A stretch of DNA of 64,000 bases. It comes from Flavobacterium hydrophilum. Lineage in GTDB: Bacteria; Bacteroidota; Bacteroidia; Flavobacteriales; Flavobacteriaceae. Below, one piece after another: positions 27,118 through 34,334 of the stretch. The translations under genes and the position numbers were made by a program. Positions within the stretch are counted from its first letter, which is position 1. Each line of letters starts with the position of its first letter. Where the stretch lies: assembly GCF_003202405.1 (NCBI RefSeq), contig NZ_QJHL01000003.1, forward strand, positions 372,001 through 436,000, given 5' to 3'. Under the pieces are notes generated by a model that ran no database searches, was not told where the DNA came from, and worked only from the letters and a program-made list of their open reading frames with translations.

Positions 27118-27191
27118 GGTCCTATAGCTCAGCTGGTTAGAGCACCTGACTCATAATCAGGTGGTCCCTGGTTCGAGCCCAGGTGGGACCA
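27118..27191 (+). tRNA. tRNA with CAT anticodon (Met, or Ile2)
   Basis: A 74-base cloverleaf. Acceptor GGTCCTA pairs with TGGGACC, the anticodon stem is CCTGA/TCAGG with loop CTCATAA, and the T arm is CCTGGTTCGAGCCCAGG. The anticodon CAT means either elongator Met or the lysidine-modified Ile2 tRNA, which I cannot separate by eye. CCA is not encoded. The 3' part (from 27148) is duplicated at 45342-45387, marking the integration site. The gene itself is intact. Confidence 0.97.
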
Positions 27192-27193
27192 CT
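27148..27193 (+). repeat. attL: 46-bp direct repeat in the tRNA 3' end
   Basis: The 46 bases from the anticodon-stem region to two bases past the tRNA are identical to 45342-45387. The bases flanking each copy differ, so the repeat is exactly delimited. It is the attachment-site duplication expected for tyrosine-recombinase integration into a tRNA gene. Confidence 0.96.
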
Positions 27194-27204
27194 GGTTGAA
27201 AGCC

Positions 27205-27239
27205 AAGCATTTACAAAGCAATTTGTAAGTGCTTTTTTT
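27205..27239 (+). terminator. Terminator supplied at the tRNA-element junction
   Basis: AAGCATTTACAAA pairs with TTTGTAAGTGCTT (one G-T pair), followed by T residues. It begins 12 bases inside the element and can terminate the tRNA transcript whose original terminator now lies beyond the right end. Confidence 0.8.
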
Positions 27240-27249
27240 ATGCTTGTTG

Positions 27250-27267
27250 CACACAGATTGCACACAA
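27250..27267. repeat. Left subterminal 18-bp repeat (candidate integrase arm site)
   Basis: CACACAGATTGCACACAA is identical to 45200-45217. The copy begins 57 bases inside the left att core. Locally TTGCACACA is repeated with an 11-bp period (27247-27255 and 27258-27266), about one helical turn. Confidence 0.7.
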
Positions 27268-27286
27268 CTCTTGGCAAAGCACAAAA

Positions 27287-27319
27287 AAAAGCCACATTAA
27301 CTTAGTTAATGTGGCTTTT
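27287..27319. terminator. Terminator of the primase operon
   Basis: AAAAGCCACATTAA pairs perfectly with TTAATGTGGCTTTT around a five-base loop. A and T tracts on either side allow action in both directions. It lies just past the stop of the leftmost minus-strand gene. Confidence 0.85.
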
Positions 27320-27331
27320 AGAAGTAGCTAT

Positions 27332-28222
27332 TTATTTTAGACCATGTTTTTCTGCTAAGTGAAAAAATGTCCCTATAGTAAAAGGATAATTTCTCTCTAA
27401 ACATTCGGTATACATGTTATCAGCTATGTCTGGATGATAACTAGAATTATTTTGTGAAACAAGGGAAAACATATCTCTTCCTTCTTCACCAAATTCATTT
27501 GCAAGAGCACAAGCAATTTGAAACCAGTCATTATAGTCGTCCGTCATATCAATTTTTTTCAGATTGATTTGGTTTATAATTTTCATTACTTTCGCCTGAG
27601 TACTATTCCCTTTGATACTATAAGATGCTGTAAAATCTTTTTTAGTATTGCTTGTATTAGAATTTTTAGTTTTGTATTCGATTAACTGAGTAAAAACCAC
27701 AGCGTCCTCATTAAAATATGCATCTGGGTCGTATGAATAGCCTCTTAATCGAGTTACATCTTTACATGCTTTGTCAATAATAATCCCAAAGCGTTCAAAA
27801 ATAATTTTTAGAGCTTCAAAGTGCTCTGCATGTTTTTCTGGATTTTTTATTGGAATAATACAAAAAGCACCTCGACCACTAACTGATAAAGATGCATATG
27901 AAACATTGTGAATTTTTTTGAGTTCATCTCTAACGAATTTGAAATCCTTAATATGACTATTGTCACCTCCATCGATGTCTATACATATATGGCCACTATG
28001 CTGTATTAATCCTATTTTGTTTCTAGTTGAGAATGTTCCGCTAATTGTTACAGCTGGAAGTTTTGATTTATAAAGCTTTATTTCGTCTTTGTCAGTTAAG
28101 GTTCTAATATGCTCAACGATGTTCTTATACGTATTATCCGTAAGATATTCAAAGAGATTGACATTTTTTTCAGGAACTGGATTTCGATAATTTTGAAATT
28201 TACTTACAATTATATTTTTCAT
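27332..28222 (-). CDS. VirE-N/BT4734-type primase-like protein
   Basis: About 296 residues from the Met of MKNIIVSKFQNYRNP. A longer frame adds 12 unlikely residues. The first 200 residues resemble the BT4734/VirE N-terminal domain of Bacteroidota mobile elements: ICIDIDGGDN (acidic metal-binding strand), YASLSVSGRGAFCIIPI and RLRGYSYDPDAYFNE. The C-terminal 80 residues (DYNDWFQIACALANEFGEEGRDMF...) match a primase C-terminal PriCT-2 type domain. It probably makes primers for replication of the excised element together with the adjacent helicase. Confidence 0.85.
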   Translation of the reverse strand: MKNIIVSKFQNYRNPVPEKNVNLFEYLTDNTYKNIVEHIRTLTDKDEIKLYKSKLPAVTISGTFSTRNKIGLIQHSGHICIDIDGGDNSHIKDFKFVRDELKKIHNVSYASLSVSGRGAFCIIPIKNPEKHAEHFEALKIIFERFGIIIDKACKDVTRLRGYSYDPDAYFNEDAVVFTQLIEYKTKNSNTSNTKKDFTASYSIKGNSTQAKVMKIINQINLKKIDMTDDYNDWFQIACALANEFGEEGRDMFSLVSQNNSSYHPDIADNMYTECLERNYPFTIGTFFHLAEKHGLK

Positions 28223-28276
28223 AATATTAATATTTAATGTTGTGTTTTTATATAACATGTTAGGGTTGTTTTATTG

Positions 28277-29911
28277 TTAAATGTCTATAATTGTCTTTGG
28301 GTCTAAAACAATTGAAGAGTCATCTATTCCTTCTAACAACCTATCAAAGTAAACGTGATAATAACCATTTGTACTTCTCGTAATTTGAAATTTAGCATCA
28401 CGAAGTTGACTACTGAAGTTGTTTTTGTTACAACACTGAAATCCATTCTGAATGCAATACTCTTTGTATTCTTGGTACAATGTGGTTAGAGCGATACTTC
28501 TTCTTGCAGAAGGAATATATTGCATTTCATCGATAAATGTTAATACACTATTTATGTCACGCCTATAGTTTTCAGATTGATCAGCTACTGATTTAGAATA
28601 TGTAAATCCATGCTCATAAAAACTCTTCATGCCGTCAATCACCATATTAAATATACCAGGTAATTCTTTTGATATTATTTTGGAGGCTAATTCAATATCC
28701 ATTTCTTCATCCGTTATTGTTTCGCCAAAATGGATAACAAAAAATCTTCTATGAAAGCCATCGCTATTTTCCCCTGCCTTTGGTAATACGTTACAATTAA
28801 AAGCTAATCGGGCATAATTTGTAATGGTATATGGATTACTATAAAGTTCTTTTACTTCTATAGGTTCCATGCTTGCAAGTTTTTTTATCATATCGACATC
28901 AGAACTTTTTATTGATCCAATTTCACTACTAAAATTTAGAAGTTTATTTTCAAGATGCATTCGAGATTGGCTTTTAGGCTCAATTAAACTTGCTAAAGAG
29001 AATGATGTCATATTACTAGTCCCTAGTAATGCATGTAAAATGTCATGTAACACTGATTTTCCATTTTTTCCAGAGCCATATAGGAGCAATATTTTTTCAT
29101 GTTTTTTCTTTAAAAATATTGAACCGAAAAATTCAAACATTAAATTTTGAGCAGTTTTGTCGGGCAAAACACGGTCTAGGAATTTTTTAAATTGAGGAGC
29201 ATCTGCATTTACATCATAACTAAAAGATAATTTATAAGTTAGGAAGTGATTTTTGTCAAAATTACTTAGTTTTACATTACCATCATCAAAAACCAAAGTG
29301 CCATTATCAAAAGGGATTCTAGCGATATTTCCTTTGTCATTAAAATTTGGCATATAACCGGAAGACATAAACTGTTTTAGCAGAAGTTCCTTGACTTTAA
29401 ATTGATCAGCTTCTAATCTATTAAGTCCCACTTTTTCTGAAAATTCACCTAAAAAGCCTTCAAAATTTTTTAAAGGAATAAGTTCCCAAAATTCACCATT
29501 AAACAAGAAAATTTTATCATTTGAAGCGCCTAAAGCAAGTTCGTTTAATTCAGCGGTTTTTAATAAGTTATCTATGATAATTACATACTGTTGCAAGGGT
29601 TTGGGAAAAAGCTTTTCAATCTTACGCTCAATAATTTCTCTGCCTCTTAAATCAGTGGTAGTTTCTAGTGATTTTCTTAGCAGATTTATTTCGGGGCCAT
29701 TTGCCTCAAATAAAAAATCAATTGGTAAAGCATTTTTAATTAAAATTTGCAGGTTTTTTTGTTCATCAATTGAAGTTTTTAAAATACTTCTAAAGTTTGA
29801 GTTTGAATTAAATGTTTTTTTAGATGTAACAATGTTTTCTGAATTGTTTGTATTCAGAGTTATATTGTTTAAATCTGTGTTTTCTGGTATAAAAAGTTTA
29901 TCTATTTCCAT
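28277..29911 (-). CDS. P4-type primase/SF3 helicase
   Basis: 544 residues. The C-terminal half is a superfamily 3 helicase of the phage P4/DUF5906 type: Walker A is LLYGSGKNGKS, then LENKLLNFSSEIG as Walker B-like region, and RLAFNCNVLPKAGENSDGFHRRFFVIHF as motif C with the arginine finger. The last 90 residues form a winged helix. The N-terminal region lacks a clear catalytic primase motif, and the neighbouring gene supplies one. It overlaps the upstream HTH gene by 14 bases, showing a replication operon. Confidence 0.88.
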   Translation of the reverse strand: MEIDKLFIPENTDLNNITLNTNNSENIVTSKKTFNSNSNFRSILKTSIDEQKNLQILIKNALPIDFLFEANGPEINLLRKSLETTTDLRGREIIERKIEKLFPKPLQQYVIIIDNLLKTAELNELALGASNDKIFLFNGEFWELIPLKNFEGFLGEFSEKVGLNRLEADQFKVKELLLKQFMSSGYMPNFNDKGNIARIPFDNGTLVFDDGNVKLSNFDKNHFLTYKLSFSYDVNADAPQFKKFLDRVLPDKTAQNLMFEFFGSIFLKKKHEKILLLYGSGKNGKSVLHDILHALLGTSNMTSFSLASLIEPKSQSRMHLENKLLNFSSEIGSIKSSDVDMIKKLASMEPIEVKELYSNPYTITNYARLAFNCNVLPKAGENSDGFHRRFFVIHFGETITDEEMDIELASKIISKELPGIFNMVIDGMKSFYEHGFTYSKSVADQSENYRRDINSVLTFIDEMQYIPSARRSIALTTLYQEYKEYCIQNGFQCCNKNNFSSQLRDAKFQITRSTNGYYHVYFDRLLEGIDDSSIVLDPKTIIDI

Positions 29912-30275
29912 CTTTATATTGCCTTTTGGATTTAGATATTGCTGAATATATTACAGAGTTGTTTTTTCTGCTTTCATTCTTTAGAATTTGATTTTCTATC
30001 CATAAGATAAGCTCATCTCTAAAAAACACCAACTTATTATTTATTTTTCCATGTGGTATACTATTAGTTGAGGTTAGCTTATATAGCTTACTTCTACTGA
30101 TATTATAACCATTTTGGGAGAGTAAATCTAAAGCATCATTAAACGATATTTTCTCTTTAAAAACCAATTTTTGAATAGGTTCACGTAACATTTTTTTTAT
30201 CTCTTCCATTCCTATGAGGATTTCTGAAAGAGCATAGGGGATTGAATTGAAGCTGATTTCGTTGTTTCTAAGCAT
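29898..30275 (-). CDS. Excisionase-like helix-turn-helix protein
   Basis: 125 residues. The segment KISFNDALDLLSQNGYNISRSKLYKLTSTNSIPHGKINNKLVFFRDELILWIEN is a MerR/HTH_17 type winged helix, the family used by excisionases and small regulators of Bacteroidota integrative elements. It heads the replication operon with a 14-base overlap into the helicase gene. Whether it acts as a recombination directionality factor or as a replication regulator is unknown. Confidence 0.8.
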   Translation of the reverse strand: MLRNNEISFNSIPYALSEILIGMEEIKKMLREPIQKLVFKEKISFNDALDLLSQNGYNISRSKLYKLTSTNSIPHGKINNKLVFFRDELILWIENQILKNESRKNNSVIYSAISKSKRQYKDGNR

Positions 30276-30438
30276 ATATAATATATTTACGGTAAAAACT
30301 TTATTGTTTTTCCACGCAGATGTATTTAAAATAAAAATTTTTTATAAGTTGAAACTCGATTCAGAGCACTATTGAGAGCATCTTCAATAGAAGGTTGATT
30401 ATAGATTTTAATCCAATTTTAAAAAGTCTAAAAAACGA

Positions 30439-30477
30439 AAAAAGCGATTATTTAGATTTTCTAAATAATCGCTTTTT
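30439..30477. terminator. Strong bidirectional terminator
   Basis: AAAAAGCGATTATTTAGA pairs perfectly over 18 bases with TCTAAATAATCGCTTTTT around a three-base loop. It lies downstream of the secreted-protein gene at 30536 and upstream of the replication operon. Confidence 0.88.
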
Positions 30478-30535
30478 GAATAGTTTTATGTTTGATTGAT
30501 ACGAATTAATAATTTTACAATTTAAGATTGAACGG

Positions 30536-31294
30536 CTATTCAATCTTAAAATAATTAGTCAACCAATTATTAAAATTATCAAGAGAACCAAGTTCAGAGA
30601 GAGACAATTTGTCTTGTGCATGATTGCCAACATCTTCATACTTATCAATATCATTTAGTTTTTGATAAGTAATCTTTAGAGCAGATAAATTTTTATTCCA
30701 AGTTTGTATGTCAATTTTACTCATCTTTCTTTCGTCAAAATATCCTCTATTCAAACATCTCTTTTGTATACCCTGTAGAATAGCACAATTTGCCTGCCCT
30801 TTTTTTATTAATGCTTTGTATCTGATTAATAATTCTTTTTCTGTATTTGTTAAGGGTTTTGGAATAACTTTAATTAAAGTTCTAAATCCATTTTCATCAC
30901 TTCGACTGTAATCAAAGAAATTATATATTGGTGCATTTGTAACATAGAATAATTTTGAAGTTACATTTTGTAGCAATCTAAGGCCGGATTCTGGTGATGT
31001 TGCTATCGAGGCAAATTTGTCCGTACTCAAAATAGCAGATAATTTGATATATTTTCCAGAACTAAGACTATCATTTTCATTTTTTAAGATAATCGCTCCT
31101 AAATACAAGTTATTTCCATTTATAAAGTCTTCTTTTTTAATTTGAGATTCTTTTTCTAATCTAACAATTGACAATTTATCAAAAGTAAATAATTCTTGCT
31201 CGTTGTTTTCCAAATTCGACTTTTCCCAGTTTGATTGACAGAATGAAAATGAGAATGTTAGTAGCATTGATAATGATAATAATAATTTTTTCAT
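30536..31294 (-). CDS. Secreted hypothetical cargo protein
   Basis: 252 residues with a signal peptide (MKKLLLSLSMLLTFSFSFCQ). Cys19 in FSFCQ might instead be a lipidation site, but the context is poor. The mature part has no motif that I recognise. It stands alone between two terminator-like regions within the element. Its role for the element is unknown. Confidence 0.7.
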   Translation of the reverse strand: MKKLLLSLSMLLTFSFSFCQSNWEKSNLENNEQELFTFDKLSIVRLEKESQIKKEDFINGNNLYLGAIILKNENDSLSSGKYIKLSAILSTDKFASIATSPESGLRLLQNVTSKLFYVTNAPIYNFFDYSRSDENGFRTLIKVIPKPLTNTEKELLIRYKALIKKGQANCAILQGIQKRCLNRGYFDERKMSKIDIQTWNKNLSALKITYQKLNDIDKYEDVGNHAQDKLSLSELGSLDNFNNWLTNYFKIE

Positions 31295-31398
31295 AGTTTG
31301 AGATTTGATTTATGAGGTTTCTAATAATTATTTGCTAAGTCTTTTAAGAGTATAATTTTAGAATTAGATTGATTGCGTTTTTTTGTATAATTAAAAAA

Positions 31399-31420
31399 AA
31401 GTTATCTTTTATGATAACTT
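31399..31420. promoter_or_regulatory. TTATC-N6-GATAA operator, copy 1
   Basis: AAGTTATC and GATAACTT form an 8-6-8 palindrome. It sits six bases before the decayed XRE gene. Related copies lie before the intact XRE gene at 32218-32237 and 32265-32286. Confidence 0.65.
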
Positions 31421-31426
31421 AAAAAA

Positions 31427-31573
31427 TTGAGAAAACCACTCCAAATTGAGATTTAGGACGTATTGAGAGAATTAGATTTGAAAAAAATATTTTCCAGCAA
31501 GATCTAACAGCACTCTTCTGTTTTAGAAATTATCTGTAAAGAGTTAGAAGTGAATTTCAGAGTTTATTTTTAA
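31427..31573 (+). pseudogene. Decayed duplicate of the XRE regulator gene
   Basis: From the TTG at 31427 the DNA aligns with the intact XRE gene at 32292. The first 85 or so bases match with scattered changes (for example CCAGCAAGATCTAAC against TCAGCAAGATTTGGC). About 20-25 codons covering the recognition region are then deleted. The 3' part (TTTAGAAATTATCTGTAAAG against TTTAGAGATAGTTTGTAAAG) matches to the stop. In-frame stops and the deletion make it non-functional. Its operator was duplicated with it. Confidence 0.75.
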
Positions 31574-31591
31574 AGGCATCAAACAACTTAT

Positions 31592-32032
31592 TTACTCCTT
31601 AAATTCTAAAGTATGTTCGTCTATTCCATTTCCATCTTCATCCCAACTATATTTAAATGTTGTACTTGTAACTATAACTTTATTTAATATTTCTGTTTGA
31701 GCTCCTTCGTCTGGATCAGTAAAATTTAATGTGATTTTTTGCGCTGTTAAATCATAAATGTAAGTCCCACTATCATTTACTTCGAGTTCACATATCGAGG
31801 CATTTTGATAAAAACTTTTCCTTTCAAAATGCCCATCTGTTTTGAATTCAATATAGTTTTGCTTATTACATGTTGTTAATACCTGGTTGTCATTGTTTAA
31901 TGTCCATTTCTCTAAATTCCATTTTTTTATTAGATTAGGTTTTTCACGTATAATTTTATTATCCCCATCATTGCTGCAGGAAATTAATAATATAGATAAA
32001 AAAAATAATGTTGTAAAATTCTTTTTTTTCAT
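31592..32032 (-). CDS. Lipocalin-like lipoprotein
   Basis: 146 residues. MKKKNFTTLFFLSILLISCSND is a lipoprotein signal with Cys19. The body has the pattern of the Bacteroidota lipocalin-like family: KKWNLEKWTLN, YIEFKTDGHFERKSF, SGTYIYDLTAQKITLNF and TTFKYSWDEDGNG. It probably forms a small beta-barrel in the periplasm or outer membrane. The ligand is unknown. It lies between the two XRE copies on the opposite strand. Confidence 0.75.
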   Translation of the reverse strand: MKKKNFTTLFFLSILLISCSNDGDNKIIREKPNLIKKWNLEKWTLNNDNQVLTTCNKQNYIEFKTDGHFERKSFYQNASICELEVNDSGTYIYDLTAQKITLNFTDPDEGAQTEILNKVIVTSTTFKYSWDEDGNGIDEHTLEFKE

Positions 32033-32217
32033 TGCTTGTAAGTTTAGTATTTGACGGTTTTTGTAATTATGAGAATTTTAATTTTCATAATGTTGATACT
32101 TTATCTATTGGCTGTTGCAGTCCTATTTTCTTGTTTTTATTCTTTGATTTAATTTTTAAAATGGTAAATCAAATATTTTTTGTTGTATGATGATTACGTT
32201 TTTCCATAATTGAAAAA

Positions 32218-32237
32218 AGTTATCTTTTGTGATAACT
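32218..32237. promoter_or_regulatory. TTATC-N6-GATAA operator, copy 2
   Basis: AGTTATC and GATAACT are separated by six bases. It is the distal site before the intact XRE gene. Confidence 0.65.
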
Positions 32238-32264
32238 GGTATTTGCAAATATAAAACAACTTTT

Positions 32265-32286
32265 GAATTATCATAAAAGATAATTC
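32265..32286. promoter_or_regulatory. TTATC-N6-GATAA operator, copy 3
   Basis: GAATTATC and GATAATTC form an 8-6-8 palindrome ending five bases before the TTG start of the XRE gene. Binding here would block transcription or translation initiation, as expected for autorepression. Confidence 0.7.
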
Positions 32287-32291
32287 AAAAG

Positions 32292-32504
32292 TTGAAAAAC
32301 TCACTGCAAATAGAGGTTGGAAAACGTATTCAGAAAATCAGAATTGAGAAAAACATTTCTCAGCAAGATTTGGCTGCTAAATGTAATTTTGAAAAAAGCA
32401 ATATGTCTCGATTAGAGGCAGGAAGATCTAATGCAACTCTTTCGACTTTAGAGATAGTTTGTAAAGCTTTAGGAGTGAATATTGTCGAATTATTCAAGTT
32501 TTAG
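32292..32504 (+). CDS. XRE-family regulator (TTG start)
   Basis: A 70-residue stand-alone helix-turn-helix protein of the Cro/C1 type: VGKRIQKIRIEKNISQQDLAAKC, then EKSNMSRLEAGRSN as recognition helix, then LSTLEIVCKALGVNIVELF. It starts at TTG immediately behind a palindrome. Two operators in front and one in front of its decayed copy suggest autoregulation. It may also act on other element promoters. Its stop overlaps that of the small convergent gene by four bases. Confidence 0.88.
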   Translation: MKNSLQIEVGKRIQKIRIEKNISQQDLAAKCNFEKSNMSRLEAGRSNATLSTLEIVCKALGVNIVELFKF

Positions 32505-32689
32505 ACTTCACCAAACAATTGATTAATTAAGTTATCAATTTCTTCGTCAGAATCCTTATCAATTTTTAGTTTTTTATTAATTAAATCTTGTTTTATCTCA
32601 TTCTCCAAATCATAAATAGAAATGATAAAATGATCGACTAAACCTTTCATAAATTTTATATTTTTTGTTATATCGAATATATCCAACAA
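32501..32689 (-). CDS. Small acidic hypothetical protein
   Basis: Up to 62 residues, or 49 if it starts at the internal Met of MKGLVDHFIISIYDLENEI. It is predicted to be helical, rich in Asp/Glu/Lys (KIDKDSDEEIDNLINQLFGEV), and has no known domain. It is convergent with the XRE gene with a four-base stop overlap, a geometry seen at other real gene pairs in this window. Whether it is translated is uncertain. Confidence 0.45.
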   Translation of the reverse strand: MLDIFDITKNIKFMKGLVDHFIISIYDLENEIKQDLINKKLKIDKDSDEEIDNLINQLFGEV

Positions 32690-33008
32690 AGTCGAATTTT
32701 ATAGGTTAAATAGTGAACTAAGTGAACTTAATTTTTAAATATATTTATTATATGATTTTTTTATAGTGAACTAAGTGAACTAAATTATATAAAACATAGA
32801 TTTATTAAGAAAGAAGTATTGTAATAAATATTAGTATAGAATAAATATATTTAAAAATTAAGTTCACTTAATTCTTTCTATGAAACTATATTTAAAAAGA
32901 GTCCCTTTAAAATAAATTTTATTTGGATAAAATGCTAAAAAACTCTTTATATTTTGTTACTTTGTTCGTTTAAGATTTTTATTACGAACTACACAAAGAA
33001 TACAATAT
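32690..33008. promoter_or_regulatory. Dnd operon upstream region with 31-bp inverted repeat and GAAC cluster
   Basis: No reading frame is evident. A perfect 31-bp inverted repeat spans 32719-32749 and 32840-32870. The 18-base unit TAGTGAACTAAGTGAACT occurs twice, at 32711-32728 and 32764-32781. GAAC or GTTC occurs seven times between 32711 and 32990 (32715, 32724, 32768, 32777, 32862, 32964 and 32986). It directly precedes dndC, so it should hold the promoter and control sites of the operon. Confidence 0.7.
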
Positions 33009-34328
33009 ATGTCGTTAGACTTAAATCATTTAGAGAATGAAATAATTGATCAATTCTTATTTGATGATTCAAAAAGACCTTGGATTATAGGCTTTAGTGG
33101 GGGAAAAGACAGTACAATGCTTTTACAAGTAGTCTGGCGATCCTTACTTAAGATTGATCCATTTTTAAGACAATCTAGAAGAATTTACGTAGTATGTAAC
33201 GATACTTTAGTAGAGAATCCTAGAATTGTTAAATTCATTAATTCTACTTTGGCAAAAATACAAGAGGCCGCTATTCAATATGAATTACCAATAACCGTAC
33301 ATCAAACAACTCCTCAATTAGAAGAAAGTTTTTGGGTAAAGCTAATAGGTTTAGGATATCCTGCACCTAATAAATTTTACAGATGGTGTACAGAAAGATT
33401 AAAGATTAATCCGACGACAAAATTTATTACCGAAAAAATTCATGAAAATGGTGAAGCTATAATTTTGTTAGGAACAAGAAGTGCAGAAAGCTCTAACAGA
33501 GCTAAATCAATAAAAAAACATGAAATAAAGGGACAGCGATTAAGAAAACATCAATTACCAAACTCATATGTTTATGCACCTTTAAAGGATGTTACTACAA
33601 ATGAATTATGGCAATATTTGAATCAGGTTTCGCCTCCTTGGGGCGGGACAAATAAAGAGTTAATTACTTTATATAGAAATGCCAATGCTGGAGATTGTCC
33701 ACTTGTAATAGATGAATCAACACCAAGCTGTGGGAATAGTCGCTTTGGATGTTGGACTTGTACAGTTGTGAACAAAGACAAAAGTATGGAAGGGTTGATT
33801 GAAAATGGAGAAGAGTGGATGACCCCTTTGATGGATATTCGAAATTTTTTAGTTACAACAAGAGACAATCCCGAAAAATATAGGCAAAAAGAGAGAAGAA
33901 ACAAGACTATATCTGAAAATCTATGGGGACCTTACACATTTGATACAAGAGTCAAAATTCTAACTAGAATTTTGAGGGCCCAGAGAGATATTCAAAGAGA
34001 AGAAGGTGTTGAATTGATAACTCATCAAGAGCTAGTAATGATTCAATACTATTGGTTTAGAGATTGTTATTTCAAAACAAAAGTATCAGATATTTACAAT
34101 TCCATATTTAATACCAGAATCGATATGAGTAAGCAAGAGGAAAAATTCAAACAAGAATCGGACTTGTTAAAAAAGTCTTGTAAGAACAATGAAAATGATG
34201 TTCAACTAATTCATGACCTTTTAGCACTTCAAAAAACTAAAACATTAATGATCAAAAAACGTGGATTGCAAGCAGATATTGATAATCGATTAGATCAATA
34301 TATTGACGCAGAAAAGAAAAGTAAGTAG
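33009..34328 (+). CDS. dndC: DNA phosphorothioation protein DndC
   Basis: 439 residues of the PAPS-reductase-like PP-loop family. The ATP pyrophosphatase motif is SGGKDST at 30-36. The DndC-typical VVCNDTLVENP and FWVKLIGLGYPAPNKFYRWCTERLKI segments follow. Cys residues in RWCTERLK, GDCPL and SCGNSRFGCWTC are candidate ligands of the Fe-S cluster. DndC activates DNA for sulfur insertion. It is the first gene of an eight-gene operon, and dndD follows after six bases. Confidence 0.95.
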   Translation: MSLDLNHLENEIIDQFLFDDSKRPWIIGFSGGKDSTMLLQVVWRSLLKIDPFLRQSRRIYVVCNDTLVENPRIVKFINSTLAKIQEAAIQYELPITVHQTTPQLEESFWVKLIGLGYPAPNKFYRWCTERLKINPTTKFITEKIHENGEAIILLGTRSAESSNRAKSIKKHEIKGQRLRKHQLPNSYVYAPLKDVTTNELWQYLNQVSPPWGGTNKELITLYRNANAGDCPLVIDESTPSCGNSRFGCWTCTVVNKDKSMEGLIENGEEWMTPLMDIRNFLVTTRDNPEKYRQKERRNKTISENLWGPYTFDTRVKILTRILRAQRDIQREEGVELITHQELVMIQYYWFRDCYFKTKVSDIYNSIFNTRIDMSKQEEKFKQESDLLKKSCKNNENDVQLIHDLLALQKTKTLMIKKRGLQADIDNRLDQYIDAEKKSK

Positions 34329-34334
34329 GCCATT

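Noticed and set aside
32719..32870. Insertion-sequence ends
   Set aside because: The 31-bp inverted repeats enclose only 90 bases without a transposase, and no flanking target duplication was seen. Kept only as a regulatory or MITE possibility.
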